Shown: piece by piece, positions 1 through 11,048 of the stretch
Numbering within the stretch: the stretch's first letter is position 1
Layout: every line of letters starts with the position of its first letter
Source of the DNA: Voacanga thouarsii
Taxonomy: Eukaryota; Streptophyta; Magnoliopsida; Gentianales; Apocynaceae
DNA: 64,000 nucleotides
Direction: 5' to 3'
Assembly: GCA_026120185.1 (NCBI GenBank)
Contig: JANUWF010002145.1
Coordinates: 1,302,001 to 1,366,000, forward strand
Notes under the pieces: model-generated
Told to the model about the DNA's origin: nothing
The model's database searches: none
The model's input: the letters and a program-made list of their open reading frames with translations, nothing else
Translations under genes and position numbers: made by a program

Positions 1-43
1 TTTTACTGCTTTTACATGTTTGTTTATCGTATTTCACCTTCAT

Positions 44-1188
44 AGGTAACACTAAAGCCTTTATGGAGGAAATCAAAAACCCTATCTCTAGGTGAAATTA
101 ATCTCTCTTTGATTATTCAATCTCTGCCCTTAACCTTTCTCTCGAGTTAATTAAAAGATAACAAGTATTAAATTAATTAGTTGGTACCACTCTCCTAACC
201 TCTCTCTCATGTTAGGTAGAAAAGAACCATTCAATTCAATAAAAACATTAAAATCAAGTAATCAAATAATCGAAGTTGGAACCACTAGATCAAAAGAAAT
301 TCAATCCATGAATATAAACTTATGGTTCAACCCTCGAGTAAAATTAAAACATAATAAACTCAAATTGTCAAATTATAAAAAAAAGAAAAAGAAATCACTC
401 ATAAACAAGCAAGTCTTCTTCTTCTTCCTTGAAACCTTCTTGATCAAACTTTTCTTCTTCTCCAAGAATTCTCCTTGATCCTTCTTAATCTTGATATTCT
501 TAAGACACTCTAGGACTTTTCTAATTACATAGAGTGAAAACTGATTTAATAGGTGTTATTCTCTTATATTTATAGGAGTTTAGGTTGCCTAAAAAGTTAA
601 TATAATAGTTCTAATTTGTTCCCAAATCAATTTCCAAAAGATCTCAACATAAGTTGCCAAATTCTATTCAAAAACTCATTTTCCGTATCAAATTCCTGAA
701 ATTATCAGGCCTGGCTGCTCCGAATCAACCAGCACCAATTGTATTCTATTTTTTCACGTTTGGGCAGCCTTAAGCCGGCGCCGACTCCGGCTCAAGCTTT
801 GAGCCAAGGCCAGCTCAAATCTGTCCAGACTCCGAAAGTGCTCTGTTTTAGTCCTTCTTGGCACAAAAACTGAGCGAAACTCTTTCTCACGTACCAACAA
901 AAGTTTGCAGCCTTTTATTTTGCTATTTTCACATGTTTTTGTACTTGTTTTCACCACTTTTTCGCCAATCATCAATCCTTATCAACTTTTCTTTGAGCAG
1001 GCACCGTGTTAATCCTAGAAATCTATAATTTTGCTCCAAATCTTCTAATTCCTGTACAAAATTATCAAAAACACTTTCTACAAGCAAAATATCAAATAGA
1101 AAGGGATATGACTAGTTATTAAACCAAAAGTATCACAAAAAAAAATCTCAAATAACTGAGAAAATATAGACAAAATTATGTCCTATCG
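44..1188 (-). repeat. 3' LTR of family N copy A, truncated
   Basis: This matches the outer part of the second LTR (about 4223-5367) over about 1145 bp in the same orientation. The sense (minus) LTR begins at 1188 as CGATAGG, a decayed form of the family start TGATAGG, directly after a polypurine tract. Similarity stops near base 43, where bases 1-43 no longer match the other LTR, so the copy is truncated there or joined to another sequence. The LTR carries a GC-rich stretch near 770-840 (AGCCGGCGCC and the palindromic CTCAAGCTTTGAG) that corresponds to the palindrome array of the other family members. Antisense ORFs here have no support. Confidence 0.8.
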
Positions 1189-2673
1189 TATTCCCCTACA
1201 CTTAAGCTTTGATTGTCCTCAAGCAAACAAGAGTTAAACACTAAGAAAATGTCTCATAAACAAGAAGATTTTAGTGAATATGACCATTATAGTAAAGATA
1301 TTTTCCATCTTCTAATTCAAGAAATTCAATCTAATACTTATTCAACCAAACCAATTTCATGTAAACTTATGTATTAAGCTAGATATAACCAAGGTTATTG
1401 AAGTTGAGTTAAACAAGTTCATATATATTCAATATGGTTCACCCCATTCCTCAAGTTAAGAATGCAAACATTGTGATTTATATAAGTTAAGAATAATAAT
1501 TAGCTTCAATTGTACAATCTCTAAACTGCTACAATCAGAGTAACAAGTTAGGGACATTCTTACCATTACATCTTGGGAATTTATAACCTTGAATGAATGA
1601 ATTTCTCTTCACTCACTGTATTGGCCCCCTTAATTTCTTGTTTTTTTTTTTTTTTTTTTTTTGCTTTTCCCTTCTGCCTTCAGGATAGCCTCAAGGGAGT
1701 GCACCGATCAATACTTACTACTTCTCTCCTTATTGACTCAGTTTTCAGCCGGAATCTTTCTTCTTTTTACATTCTATTGATCAATTTTTTTCAAGGATTT
1801 TCTTCTTCTTCCTTTTTTCTTCTCTTACCACTCTAGCCCCTATTTACTTAAACTCAGGATAAGGACTAGTTTCAAAAACTATAGCACCAAAATCAACCAA
1901 AATTCTATTCTTATATTTCATCACAAAATTAATGTCATTCTTCAAGAAACAAAATGCTACAACATCTACTAAAACATAAACAAAGTTAATCCAAATTCTT
2001 AAGACTTAGCCTGTATCACACCAAATATATAAGTTTACACAAAACTAAACTCAACTAAATAAGTCTTAAACCAAATTCTTATACCAAAAGAAAAACAATA
2101 ACAATACTATAATAGTCAAAATTCAAGAAATTGTAGCTCATAGTTTACCCAAAATTCTTAAAAATTTCCAATTTCAAATTCTTTCAAATTTCCAAAATTT
2201 TTAAATCAGCTTAAAATTTTAAGAAACACTAAGAAAATTAATAAAAACTTAGGCAAAGAGTACTACCAAACCACTCCCCCACACTTAAACTAGACAATGT
2301 CCTTATTGGCAAAAAAATAAGATAATAAAGCATCTCGAAAAGGACAAAAAATAATAGAGGGGTAGATAGTCAAGCAATACTCTCCAAGTGCAATAAGCTC
2401 CCTTAAAATGTTTAGAATTAGATGAAAAAGAAGAGCTTGTCCAAGAAGAATTTATTAAATCCTGCAAAATAAAACACACATAAAAGTATAAAGAAAATAA
2501 CAGCAAAATAAGATACTCCAAAAATAAAACATAAAAATGAAAAATACTACTAAATAAAAACCAAGACTCACTCCTCTACACTTAAGATGGGAAATGGTTT
2601 CCTTATTATTAGGGGAAAGAGACACCTAACAACTTAAACAAAACCAACCCCAAAACAAAGATACAAACTCTTT

Positions 2674-3464
2674 CTACTCATCATGATTTCTCATCAAACC
2701 ATTGTAAAAGAAATTAAAGCTCAACGTAGAAGATAGGCATGATGAATGTAGAAAGAATGGAGGTTCTTGTAAGAAATAAGGTTCATGGAAAAAATTAGTT
2801 ACAATGAATGTAAATGCATGACCCTCCTTCCGTAGCACCTTTTGAGACATACAAATCAACTTCCTAATGTAAAGATGCAAATTATATCTAAAAATTTTAT
2901 AAACATTAGAATAACCAATTATCCCTTCAAAAGATTTTCCACAATGAAAATTTTCCATTAAACTTAGTAATTTAGTTTTTAAAGATGTGATTAATAAATC
3001 CTTACTTTTCAATGCATGGTCTACAAAAACTAAGTTACCCCCCTTTGAATGGGGTGAAGGATAGAATTTATTAGCATACTCCAAGGGTTTCGTATGATGT
3101 AGCATTGAAAAGTCCAACTCCTTTAGGTATATCAAATTCAACACATCATCATTTGGACCATTGGTCTCCAAGAATTGAAAAGAACCTACAAAATCATATG
3201 ACAACCCCTATTTTCTTGTGATTACCAATGTACTTGATGAAAGTTTTTCATGAGTCTCAATAATCTTAGCTAATTGTGACCTTTGTCGCTCAATCGTTAG
3301 GAAACTTCATCATGCAACTTGATAGATGAATTTGTATTGGCAACAAAAGAATTCACTAATACTTCTAATGTCGTCTCACTAAAAACATCAATGTGAGCTT
3401 GTACTCATGCCAATCGATCATTATTGTAGCTTTTTTGATTGTGTGCCCAAAAATAATTGCCCAT
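2674..3464 (-). pseudogene. Family N protein of unknown function, copy A, broken
   Basis: I do not recognise this protein. Reading from ATG 3464 the frame starts MGNYFWAHNQKSYNN, matching MDNYFWAQDQRSYND in copy C and MDNYSW in copy B. In-frame stops and frameshifts break the first half. The second half is open from 3204 to 2674 (176 codons) and carries the most conserved blocks: SHDFLGSF-like, NGPNDDVL, YLKELDFSMLHH, NLVFVDHALKSKD and a LHLYIRK segment. There is no zinc knuckle, DDE triad or RT motif. Composition suggests a soluble charged protein. It is the only coding capacity in the element. Conservation of reading frame between three diverged copies argues that it was once translated; its role (gag substitute, accessory protein or captured host exon) is unknown. 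Confidence 0.6.
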
Positions 3465-3676
3465 GATGATGTCAACTTCAATCTTAAAGAAAAATAAAAA
3501 TCGAAAAGAAAAGAAAAGAAAAGAAAAGAAAAATAAAAATAAAAAAAATTCAAACAAATAAAAAAACAAAAGTATATACTAATGAAAAGAAAAGTACCTA
3601 AAAATAAAAGTTAGTGATATTTACAAATACAACAAAAGCCTAAATCAACATGACTTGAGTGTTTTTGATAGTGCCC

Positions 3677-3699
3677 ATCTCCGACAACAGTGACAAAAA
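3677..3699 (-). promoter_or_regulatory. Decayed primer-binding site, copy A
   Basis: On the minus strand, TTTTTGTCACTGTTGTCGGA follows the LTR end. It is a degraded form of TGGCGCCGTTGCCGGGGA, which is complementary to the 3' end of plant tRNA-Asp and typical of Athila/Tat-type elements. Copies B and C keep better versions. Confidence 0.65.
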
Positions 3700-3700
3700 C

Positions 3701-5367
3701 TTAATGTGTGCTTTTTAGTATTGGAAAAATTAACAATAAAAGGCCACAATAAATCAAGTTTTAATAAAATTATAAGCACTAAAACCATACATACAGGCAA
3801 TTATACCTATCATATAATATAGGGAATAGCACTTATCAAATCTACAAAAACTTAGGCTCCCACCGTACTTTACCCAAATTTTTATTGTTTAACCAATAAA
3901 ATAAAGAAATAGAAGTAAATAACCTACTAACCTAATGTATTAGAGAATAGATCAAGTTCACACAAGACAAGTTACAAGGATTATCAAGGAGTAAGAATAA
4001 GGAGAAAAGGCATGCAATGAAGAAAATCACCCCAAATCTATGACAAGTAAAGAAAATATCTTTAATCTATTAAGTCCCAATTCAAATACCAATGAGTTCA
4101 AGATAAATTCCACTCCCGCTCGAGTTATGAAATTCTATTTTTGGCTTAGTCAAAGCGTATCTCAACCTCCCTAATTAAATCCAAGAAGCATTAAGATTAA
4201 CTCAACTAAGTAATTAATGTCCTTATCTCTAGGTAACACTAAAGTCTTTATGAAAGAAATAAAAAAACTCTATCTGTAGGTGAAATTAATCTCTTTTTGA
4301 TTATTTAGTCTTTACCATTAACCTTTCTCTCGAGTTAATTAAGAGATAACAAGTATTGAATTAATTAGTTGGCACCACTCTCCTAACCTCTCCCTTGAGT
4401 TAGTTAGAAAAGAACCAACCAATTCAACAAAATATTAAATTCAAGTAATCAAATAATCAAAGTTGGAATCACTAGATCAAAAGAAATTCAATCTATGAAC
4501 ATAAACTTAGGATTCAACCCTCAAATACATTTAAGACATAATAAACTCAAATTGTCAATGAATTACATAGAAAAGGAAAATAAATCACTCATACACAAGC
4601 AAGTCTTCTTCCTCTTCCTTGAATTATTCTTGATTAATCTCCTCTCTTTCTCCAGGAATTCTCCTTGATCCTCCTTAATCTTGGTGTTCTTAAGACTTTC
4701 TAGGAGTTTTTCTAATTACATAGAGTGAAAACTGATTTAATAGGTGTTATTCTCTTGTATTTATAAGAGTTTAGATTGCCCAAAAAGTCAGTACAAGAAT
4801 CCTAATTCGTTCCCAAATTAATTTCCAAAAGATCTCAACATAAGTTGCCAAATTCTGCTAAAAAATTCCTTTTTCTATGTCAAATTCCCGAAATTAGCAG
4901 GCATGGGCTACTCCGAATCAGCCGTCACCGATTGTACTATGTTTTTTCGTATTTGGGCAGCCTTGAGCCTGTGCAAGCTTTGAGTCAAGGCCGGCTCAAA
5001 TCTGTCCGGGCTCCGAAAGTGCTCTGTTTTGGTCATTTTCACGCAGAAACTAGCCGAAACTCTTTCCCACGTACTAACCAACATTGGTGGCCTTTCATTT
5101 TGCACTTTTCACATGTTTTTATACTTCTTTTCACAACTTTTTCATCAATAATCAATCCCTATTGATTTTTCTTTGAGCATGTGCCAGGTCAATTCTGAAA
5201 ATCTATAATTTTGCTCCAAATCTTCTAATTCATGTTCAAAATTACAAAAAAACACTTTCCACAAGCAAAATATCAAATAGGAAGGGAAGTGACTAGTTAT
5301 TAAATCAAAAGTATCACAAAATAACCTCAAATAACTAGAAAAATATAGACAAAATTAGGTGCTATCA
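3701..5367 (-). repeat. 5' LTR of family N copy A
   Basis: A 1667-bp LTR in minus orientation. It starts in sense at 5367 with TGATAGC and ends near 3701 with CATTAA, where other copies end GCATCA. A TATA-like TATTTATAAG (complement of about 4758-4767) lies where the family promoter is expected. The LTR is inserted into a copia LTR whose sequence begins at 5368. The target duplication cannot be verified because the other end is truncated or outside the window. Confidence 0.82.
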
Positions 5368-6831
5368 GATATACTTACTTTTCTGTTGTAATGGGTGGAA
5401 TACCAATTGTGGAGTTGGATTAGATAGAACCTTCTTGGGTAGATTACTTAAGTTTGGTGCCTTTTGATTTGTGATAGACATTTATTCTGTGAGGATACCA
5501 GCCAAGTGCTTACTCTTTTGCATCAAATGAATTCAAAGATACCACATTTTGATTTTTTAGAGTATCCTCACATGATATACAGACTATCTACTAGTGAGAG
5601 TAGAAAACTAGGATGAGAGAAGGAAGAACTTGGAAGAGAAAGAGAGAGAGGTGGCATCACACCCTTAGGAGAATAGGGTTAGGGTTTTTTTTTTCTTTGA
5701 GACTGCTAGAAAACTACTCTGAGAAATATCCAATAAAACTTCTGAGCATTTCTCTCTCTCTCTATTCCCTAGTAGCCACCCCAGTTAATGCTTAGCGGGC
5801 TAAAGTTCTAACCCAATCCATTAATCAGTCCATGACATATTTTAATCTCTTCTATTAAATAGTTGATTTACTTGAGCTTAATAAAAAATTACATATAATA
5901 ATTAATTAATAATATAATTAAATAAATTAGACTATTGACTTATTCTAGCCCAAATACATAAATATTAGACTCTTAGAATAATTCTTTCAATAATTATCTC
6001 ATCTAGTAAGCCCACATAGTAATTAAATTACTAAAGTTCCTTGAGCTACTCTAGGAACCAAAAGACATATTATTCTTGGTTACTAAAATAACTCAAATAC
6101 CCTTACTAACAAATAGTTATATTTTATCATTTAAATTTTTCTAATTATCACCATATAGAAATATTAACCCAAAGAACAGTATTGCGATTGCTAGGATTTC
6201 GGCCTATAAGTGCAATAAAAAATACCTCTCTACGTAACACCTATCATTAAGATAGGAAAAAAATATACTAATATATTTCTCAATAATATCTATCATCCTT
6301 AGACATCTAGTCTGATAATTCATGACTTCTAGCATGTATCTGCTTATCTCTGAAAACTACTTAAAAGCATACATTACTAAGCCACATTCCTAAGGCTATG
6401 GATCATTTAGATTATCTTGGATAATCACAAGGGAGTGATTAAACCTTCACTAAGCAAAGTATAGAAACTTTATTACATAAGGTCATCGTAATTAACTAGA
6501 GTCATACACCCAATGTATAAGGTTATTGATCTCATAAAAAGATCTTACCTATTATACATCAAAGTATATAAGTCTAACTTCATTAAATTACCAATTTACA
6601 CTCAAATCTTTAGGTACTCGTCCATATTGTAACAATAACAGTCTGGTTTATTTAAATATAGCACTTTATTAGAAACTACTATTACAAGTCTAGTTCTACG
6701 TATTCCAAATACACTTATGCTAATGGTGTGAGATAACTACTCACTGGTTAAAAGTAAAACATCCCTTATTTGGAAACAAAAATATGATGATCTTACCATT
6801 ATTAAATACCCAATTTGATCAAAAGACCAAG

Positions 6832-6878
<47 letters not shown>

Positions 6879-7057
6879 ATGTCAAATATCTATTACCTAT
6901 GCCTATAAAGAAAGACCCAATACGTAGGTGATTTATTTGTTATACTTGGACCTTGGTATGTAAATATATGCAAACAACAGTCATGAATGAATGAAATAAT
7001 TTATTATAATTTGTTATATAGAAATACATATTTTGTCTTTAGACATACATTCCAATA
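5368..7057 (-). repeat. Copia-type 3' LTR, interrupted by family N copy A
   Basis: Read on the minus strand, the sequence after the copia pol stop begins TATTGGAATGTATGTC, like the start TGTTGGAATATATGCC seen at 19126. It then runs as AT-rich non-coding DNA of LTR character down to 5368, where family N copy A takes over. It includes a leader-like part with an ACCCTAACCCTATTCTCC stretch (minus strand, about 5665-5690) and an (AT)n run. The LTR end is not seen. ORFs in this stretch are short and unsupported. Confidence 0.6.
6835..6875. repeat. (AT)n microsatellite
   Basis: About 20 uninterrupted AT dinucleotides lie within the copia LTR. Confidence 0.95.
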
Positions 7058-7080
7058 ATCTCGTACTTGTACTAAAAGGA

Positions 7081-7850
7081 TTATAAAAATCCATATGTGC
7101 CTACCCTTATGATGTCTAGGTTGCGAAACACCTTTTTTGTCAAAAGTTTGGTAAAGGGATCTGCTAGATTGTTCACAGAGAAAATCTGATCACCTAATAT
7201 CTCTCATTTATAGATGAACTCCTAGATCAGATGACACTTCCTTCAATGGGTTTGCACTTCCTATGATTCCTTAGTTCTTTACAATGTGACATAGTTCCAA
7301 AATTGTCATAATATATGATGATGAGCTCATCTTTTTGTGACACTACTCCTAGTTCTGTTAAGAACTTTCAATACCAAACTACTTTCTTAGAAGCCTCTAA
7401 AGCCACCACATACTTATCCTTCATGGTAGAATCAGTAATGCAAGATTGCTTAACACTTCTCAGTGAAATAGCTCCTCCAAAAAAAAGTAAAAATATATCT
7501 AATAGTGGATTTTTTTCAGCTTTATTTTCCCACAAGTCTAAGTTTGTGTAACTGGTAAGAACTAAATCATCAGCTCTATAGAATAGCATATAATCTGTAG
7601 TTCCTTTTAGGTACTTAATATATATTTATAGCTTACCAATATACTTTTCCTGGGTTTGACTGATATCTACTAACCATACCAATAGCTAAAGCATAAGGAA
7701 TCCTACTCATTCTATCCTTTCCTTCTGAGGATATGTCTGGGGATACTGCTTAGAAGATAAAATTAATCTGTGTCTAAAGGATCTGATTACCCCCAATGAA
7801 CTAATCCATGCTATATTTAATCAATATCTTGTGTAAAACCTTGCCTTAAA
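7081..7850 (-). pseudogene. Ty1/copia pol fragment (RT C-terminus and RNase H), broken
   Basis: The minus strand encodes, with frameshifts and stops, the end of a copia polyprotein. In order: a MSRIPYALAIG-like and SRYQSNPGK-like block (about 7640-7720), then one open stretch 7589-7368 with LVLTSYTNLDLWENKAEKNP, FGGAISLRSVKQSCIT, DSTMKDKYVVALEASK, then CDN-, SKEPRNH- and HIERK-like blocks, and finally DPFTKLLTKKVFRNLD before the stop at 7081. These are hallmarks of copia RNase H and the ADPFTK tail. All upstream domains are missing, and the segment ends near 7850 where different DNA begins. It is a dead remnant in the same orientation as the adjoining LTR. Confidence 0.85.
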
Positions 7851-7858
7851 CCACCCTT

Positions 7859-8275
7859 CGAATATGCGAAGAGATTTTTGCATGGCATAACATATCGCAT
7901 GTGCATATGAATTTTAAATAAACTTGCATGTGATTTTCATTGTCTAATTGTGTTATTGAGTGTTAAGGATGATTGGGATTTTATTTTTATTTTCATTTTA
8001 TTTAAAGTTATGTAGGTTTTAAGTTATGAGATTGTTAGCTAGAAAGAGATAAGGTTAGCTTTGGGCTTAGGCAAGAAGATAATTATGTTGGGAAAATATG
8101 AAACAAAAATTATGATGGACTAATAGTTAGAGCTTAATAGTTTATTTCTAGTGACTTGAGTTCAAATCCCACCGTAACAAGTTTATTTTTGTTTAACTCT
8201 TCTAGGCTTACAACCGATTTAGCCATTCAAAATGGAAGCTTTCCGGTATTTCAATTTTTAAAATTACTGTGTGCA
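7859..8275 (+). repeat. Tekay-like LTR fragment with tRNA-like module
   Basis: This short piece has no coding potential. Its part 8128-8205 resembles a conserved module in the Tekay LTRs at about 22655, 46695 and 61865 (TAGTTAGAGCTTA, then about 30 bases later GTGACTTGAGTTCAAATCCC). It ends where the CACTA transposon is inserted (TSD GCA at 8273-8275). The flank beyond the CACTA (17828 on) may be the continuation, but I could not match it convincingly. Confidence 0.45.
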
Positions 8276-9260
8276 AACTACAGGAAGAGTGACCTTTAGT
8301 GACAACGTAATATTGTCACAAAATGCAGAAATGTTGTCACTAAAGACATTTAGTGACAAAAAAAATTGTTGTCAGTTTAATGTCACTAAATCTATGTCGC
8401 TAAAGGTATAGAGTGACAACAACTTATTCTTGTCACTAAATGTTGACTTTTAGTGACAATATTCCAGTTGTCACAATGTAATCAACTATTAGTGACAACA
8501 TTTCTGCGTCACTAATTTGTTTCAAAGATCATCACTTTTACCAATATATTGTCACTAATTGCTCACTCATTAGTGACAACAAACGCCTTGTCACTAATTG
8601 GCCATTCATTAGTGGCAATATACGCCTCTACAGGAAAAAACTTCATTAGTGACAACGAAAAGTTGTCAATAAATATCAAATTGTTGTCACTAATCCCATT
8701 TAGTGAAAACAATAATTTGTCACAATGTTGTCACTAAATCATTATGGCTAAAGAGGGTGGGTGACAACAACTGAATCTTGTCACTAAAGGCGAGTTTTCA
8801 TTGACAAGAAATTGTTGTCACTAATGCCTGTAGACAATAGTGACAACAAAAGTTATCACTGTTTTGCTATGGCTATTGTCACTATTTCTCTTGGCTTGTC
8901 ACTAACATGGCATAATAAGTGACAATTTTCTCCAAATTCTAGTGACAACCTTATTTGTTGTCACTACTATTCAAAAATAGTGACGACTTTTGTTGTCCAA
9001 GTTCATTTAGTGACAACTTTTATTTGTCATCACTGTTAAACTCTAAATAGTGACAACTTTTGTTGTCATAATTTATTTTAATATAGTGACAACTTTACTT
9101 TGTTGTCACAATTGTATTATAAATAATGACAACTTTTATTATCATGACTAAAACTAATTTAATGACAACTTTAGTTTGTTGTCACATTGCTATATACATA
9201 ATGACAACTATCATCATTAATCAAATCATTTTTAGTGACAACTTCATTTCCTTGCCCATG
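8276..9260 (+). repeat. CACTA left terminal and subterminal repeats
   Basis: Dozens of copies of a TTAGTGACAA core occur in both orientations, often facing each other as TTTAGTGACAA...TTGTCACTAAA so that they can form short hairpins. In CACTA elements such motifs are the binding sites of the TnpA-type protein. The motif decays toward 9260. The short ORF around 8549-8737 is just repeat translation. Confidence 0.88.
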
Positions 9261-11048
9261 TTGTGTTATATATAATCACCTTGGTAGGCATACAATAAGC
9301 TAGTAAAAAAGCCTGAAATAAATTAGAACTCACAATTTACCAAATATCCAAACTAACATAATCCTTTATAATACATAGGTTAATACAACTATTTATGAAT
9401 ACATCCATAATGTGATCAATCCAAAAACTATTTACAAATAGAGCTATTCATTTAGTATACTAACAATGATTACTTCCAAAATATAACTCCCCAATTGTGC
9501 AAAATGCTAGCTTGAATTTTCAACCTTGTTGAGGAGCTTATCAAAAACTTTGCATTATTAACAATTCAAAAGAAACATTTGAACATGATTAGTGTGAAAG
9601 AACAAGCATCAATGGCAACAAAATAGAAGTAGAGGAAAAAAAATACTAACTATAAGCACATTAACTTGCCATTACCTTGTTTCATGTTTCCTTCTTGTCT
9701 TCGATTGCATTATAGCCTCATGCTACCTTGTTCAATTCCTCAATCAAGTGATAGGTACTGATTTTTATATCAACTTTTAATGTTTGGATTAAATTAGTTC
9801 CATTTGCTCATGTACATTAGATAATTATTCCATTTAATATTCCAATAGGCTAGTTTTCAATGCTTCTTGTTATTTTCAATTCCTTAGTATCATATATACT
9901 ACGAAAATGATTGACTTATTTACCTATAAACTGCTCTTAGCATTTTTTCTTGGAGAATCTCTCAAATACTTCATCAATAAATTATCCAATTCTTTGATCA
10001 AAGTTTGAAAGAAGAAGCTTCCAATTTCACAACATTGCCACAAGCTTTGCAAAGCTACAATCCAGTTTTCACACATAATTTCCCACAAGAAACTGATCAA
10101 GCACTTCACACACATAAAATAAAATAAAAACTATCCTATAATTATTTGTTGTTTAGAACTCAGAGATTTTAAGCCTTTGTGTTCATTATTTTAAAACTGT
10201 CAAGCACGCATCAAACTATGTCAAACAATTTTCGAAATAATTGTCTCCTAGAATGCAAACTTTATTTCAACAAGCATTAGGTCCAATCATATCTACTCAA
10301 TTCGGTCTATGTATTTGTATTGAATTTGATCAAGACAACATATATTGTGGTTGAAAATTTATGAATATCAATTATCAGTTTGTCACTTGATAGCGTGTCG
10401 AGCAATCACAATTCATTAGAATTTCACTCAATTCTTCAGTTCACTCAACAAGAGCTCATCAAAACCCATTATTTAACATATTTTTTACTATTATTTCCAA
10501 CCACTATTTATCACAAGATGCCTTCAACATATTTTTTACTAGTATTTCCAACCACTATTTATCAACAAATACAAATCATATAAATTTACAAAGCATAAAT
10601 GAACGAACTACTCAATTTTCTATCAACTGAAGAATAATGGGTTATAACTTCATTTTTTCATATCAAAACTCATTCAAAACAAGTGTAAATCACTTCTAAA
10701 ATGTATTTCTAAGGAGAACAAAACTTCTTTTGTACAGGATAAACATGATTCATTCAAGAAACTCACAAAACAAAGTTATGAAAATGGAATTTCACATGGT
10801 AAAACACACCAGCAACTGTAAATTAATTGTAAAATTCCCAATGCATAAAGTTCCAAGAAATTATATTAAGGAATAAAAACATACTCTTGTACACTTCATG
10901 CCAAAATAGTGATATGCTCTATCTTTGTTCCAATTATCTAAAAATAGCAAAAGAAAAAACAAAGTAAGAAATATTAACTAGTAATTCAATAAATTTGCAA
11001 AATGTACTTCAATTTTTAAAAAAGTGTAATGGGAAACCTTCAACTTAC
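9261..11048. other. CACTA interior, non-coding or unrecognised
   Basis: This is AT-rich DNA with no ORF I can support. The minus strand near 10880-10935 has an acceptor-like TTTTTAG followed by a short open stretch that could be another exon of the minus-strand gene, but I recognise no domain. A 39-bp direct repeat lies at 10475-10513 and 10526-10564. Confidence 0.5.
10475..10564 (+). repeat. 39-bp direct repeat, two copies
   Basis: The sequence starting AACATATTTTTTACTA and ending CCACTATTTATCA occurs at 10475-10513 and again at 10526-10564, offset 51 bp, with one or two differences. Confidence 0.9.

Larger units (their letters stand above)
1189..3700 (-). mobile_element. Internal region of non-autonomous LTR element, family N copy A
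   Basis: A 2.5-kb segment lies between two like-oriented LTRs. Read on the minus strand it starts with a decayed primer-binding site, then a T-rich leader, then a broken ORF shared with copies B and C, then three polypurine tracts of the type AAGTGTGGGGGAG (near 2572-2587, 2273-2288 and 1190-1206). The last adjoins the 3' LTR. There is no sign of gag, protease, reverse transcriptase, RNase H or integrase, and the segment is too short to hold them. It is a non-autonomous element; the enzyme source is not in this copy. Confidence 0.8.

Noticed and set aside
1597..1836. Phe-rich ORF
   Set aside because: Crosses a poly-T run in the non-coding part of copy A.
8276..9260. CRISPR-like array
   Set aside because: Repeats are short, in both orientations and irregularly spaced, bounded by CACTA ends in plant DNA.
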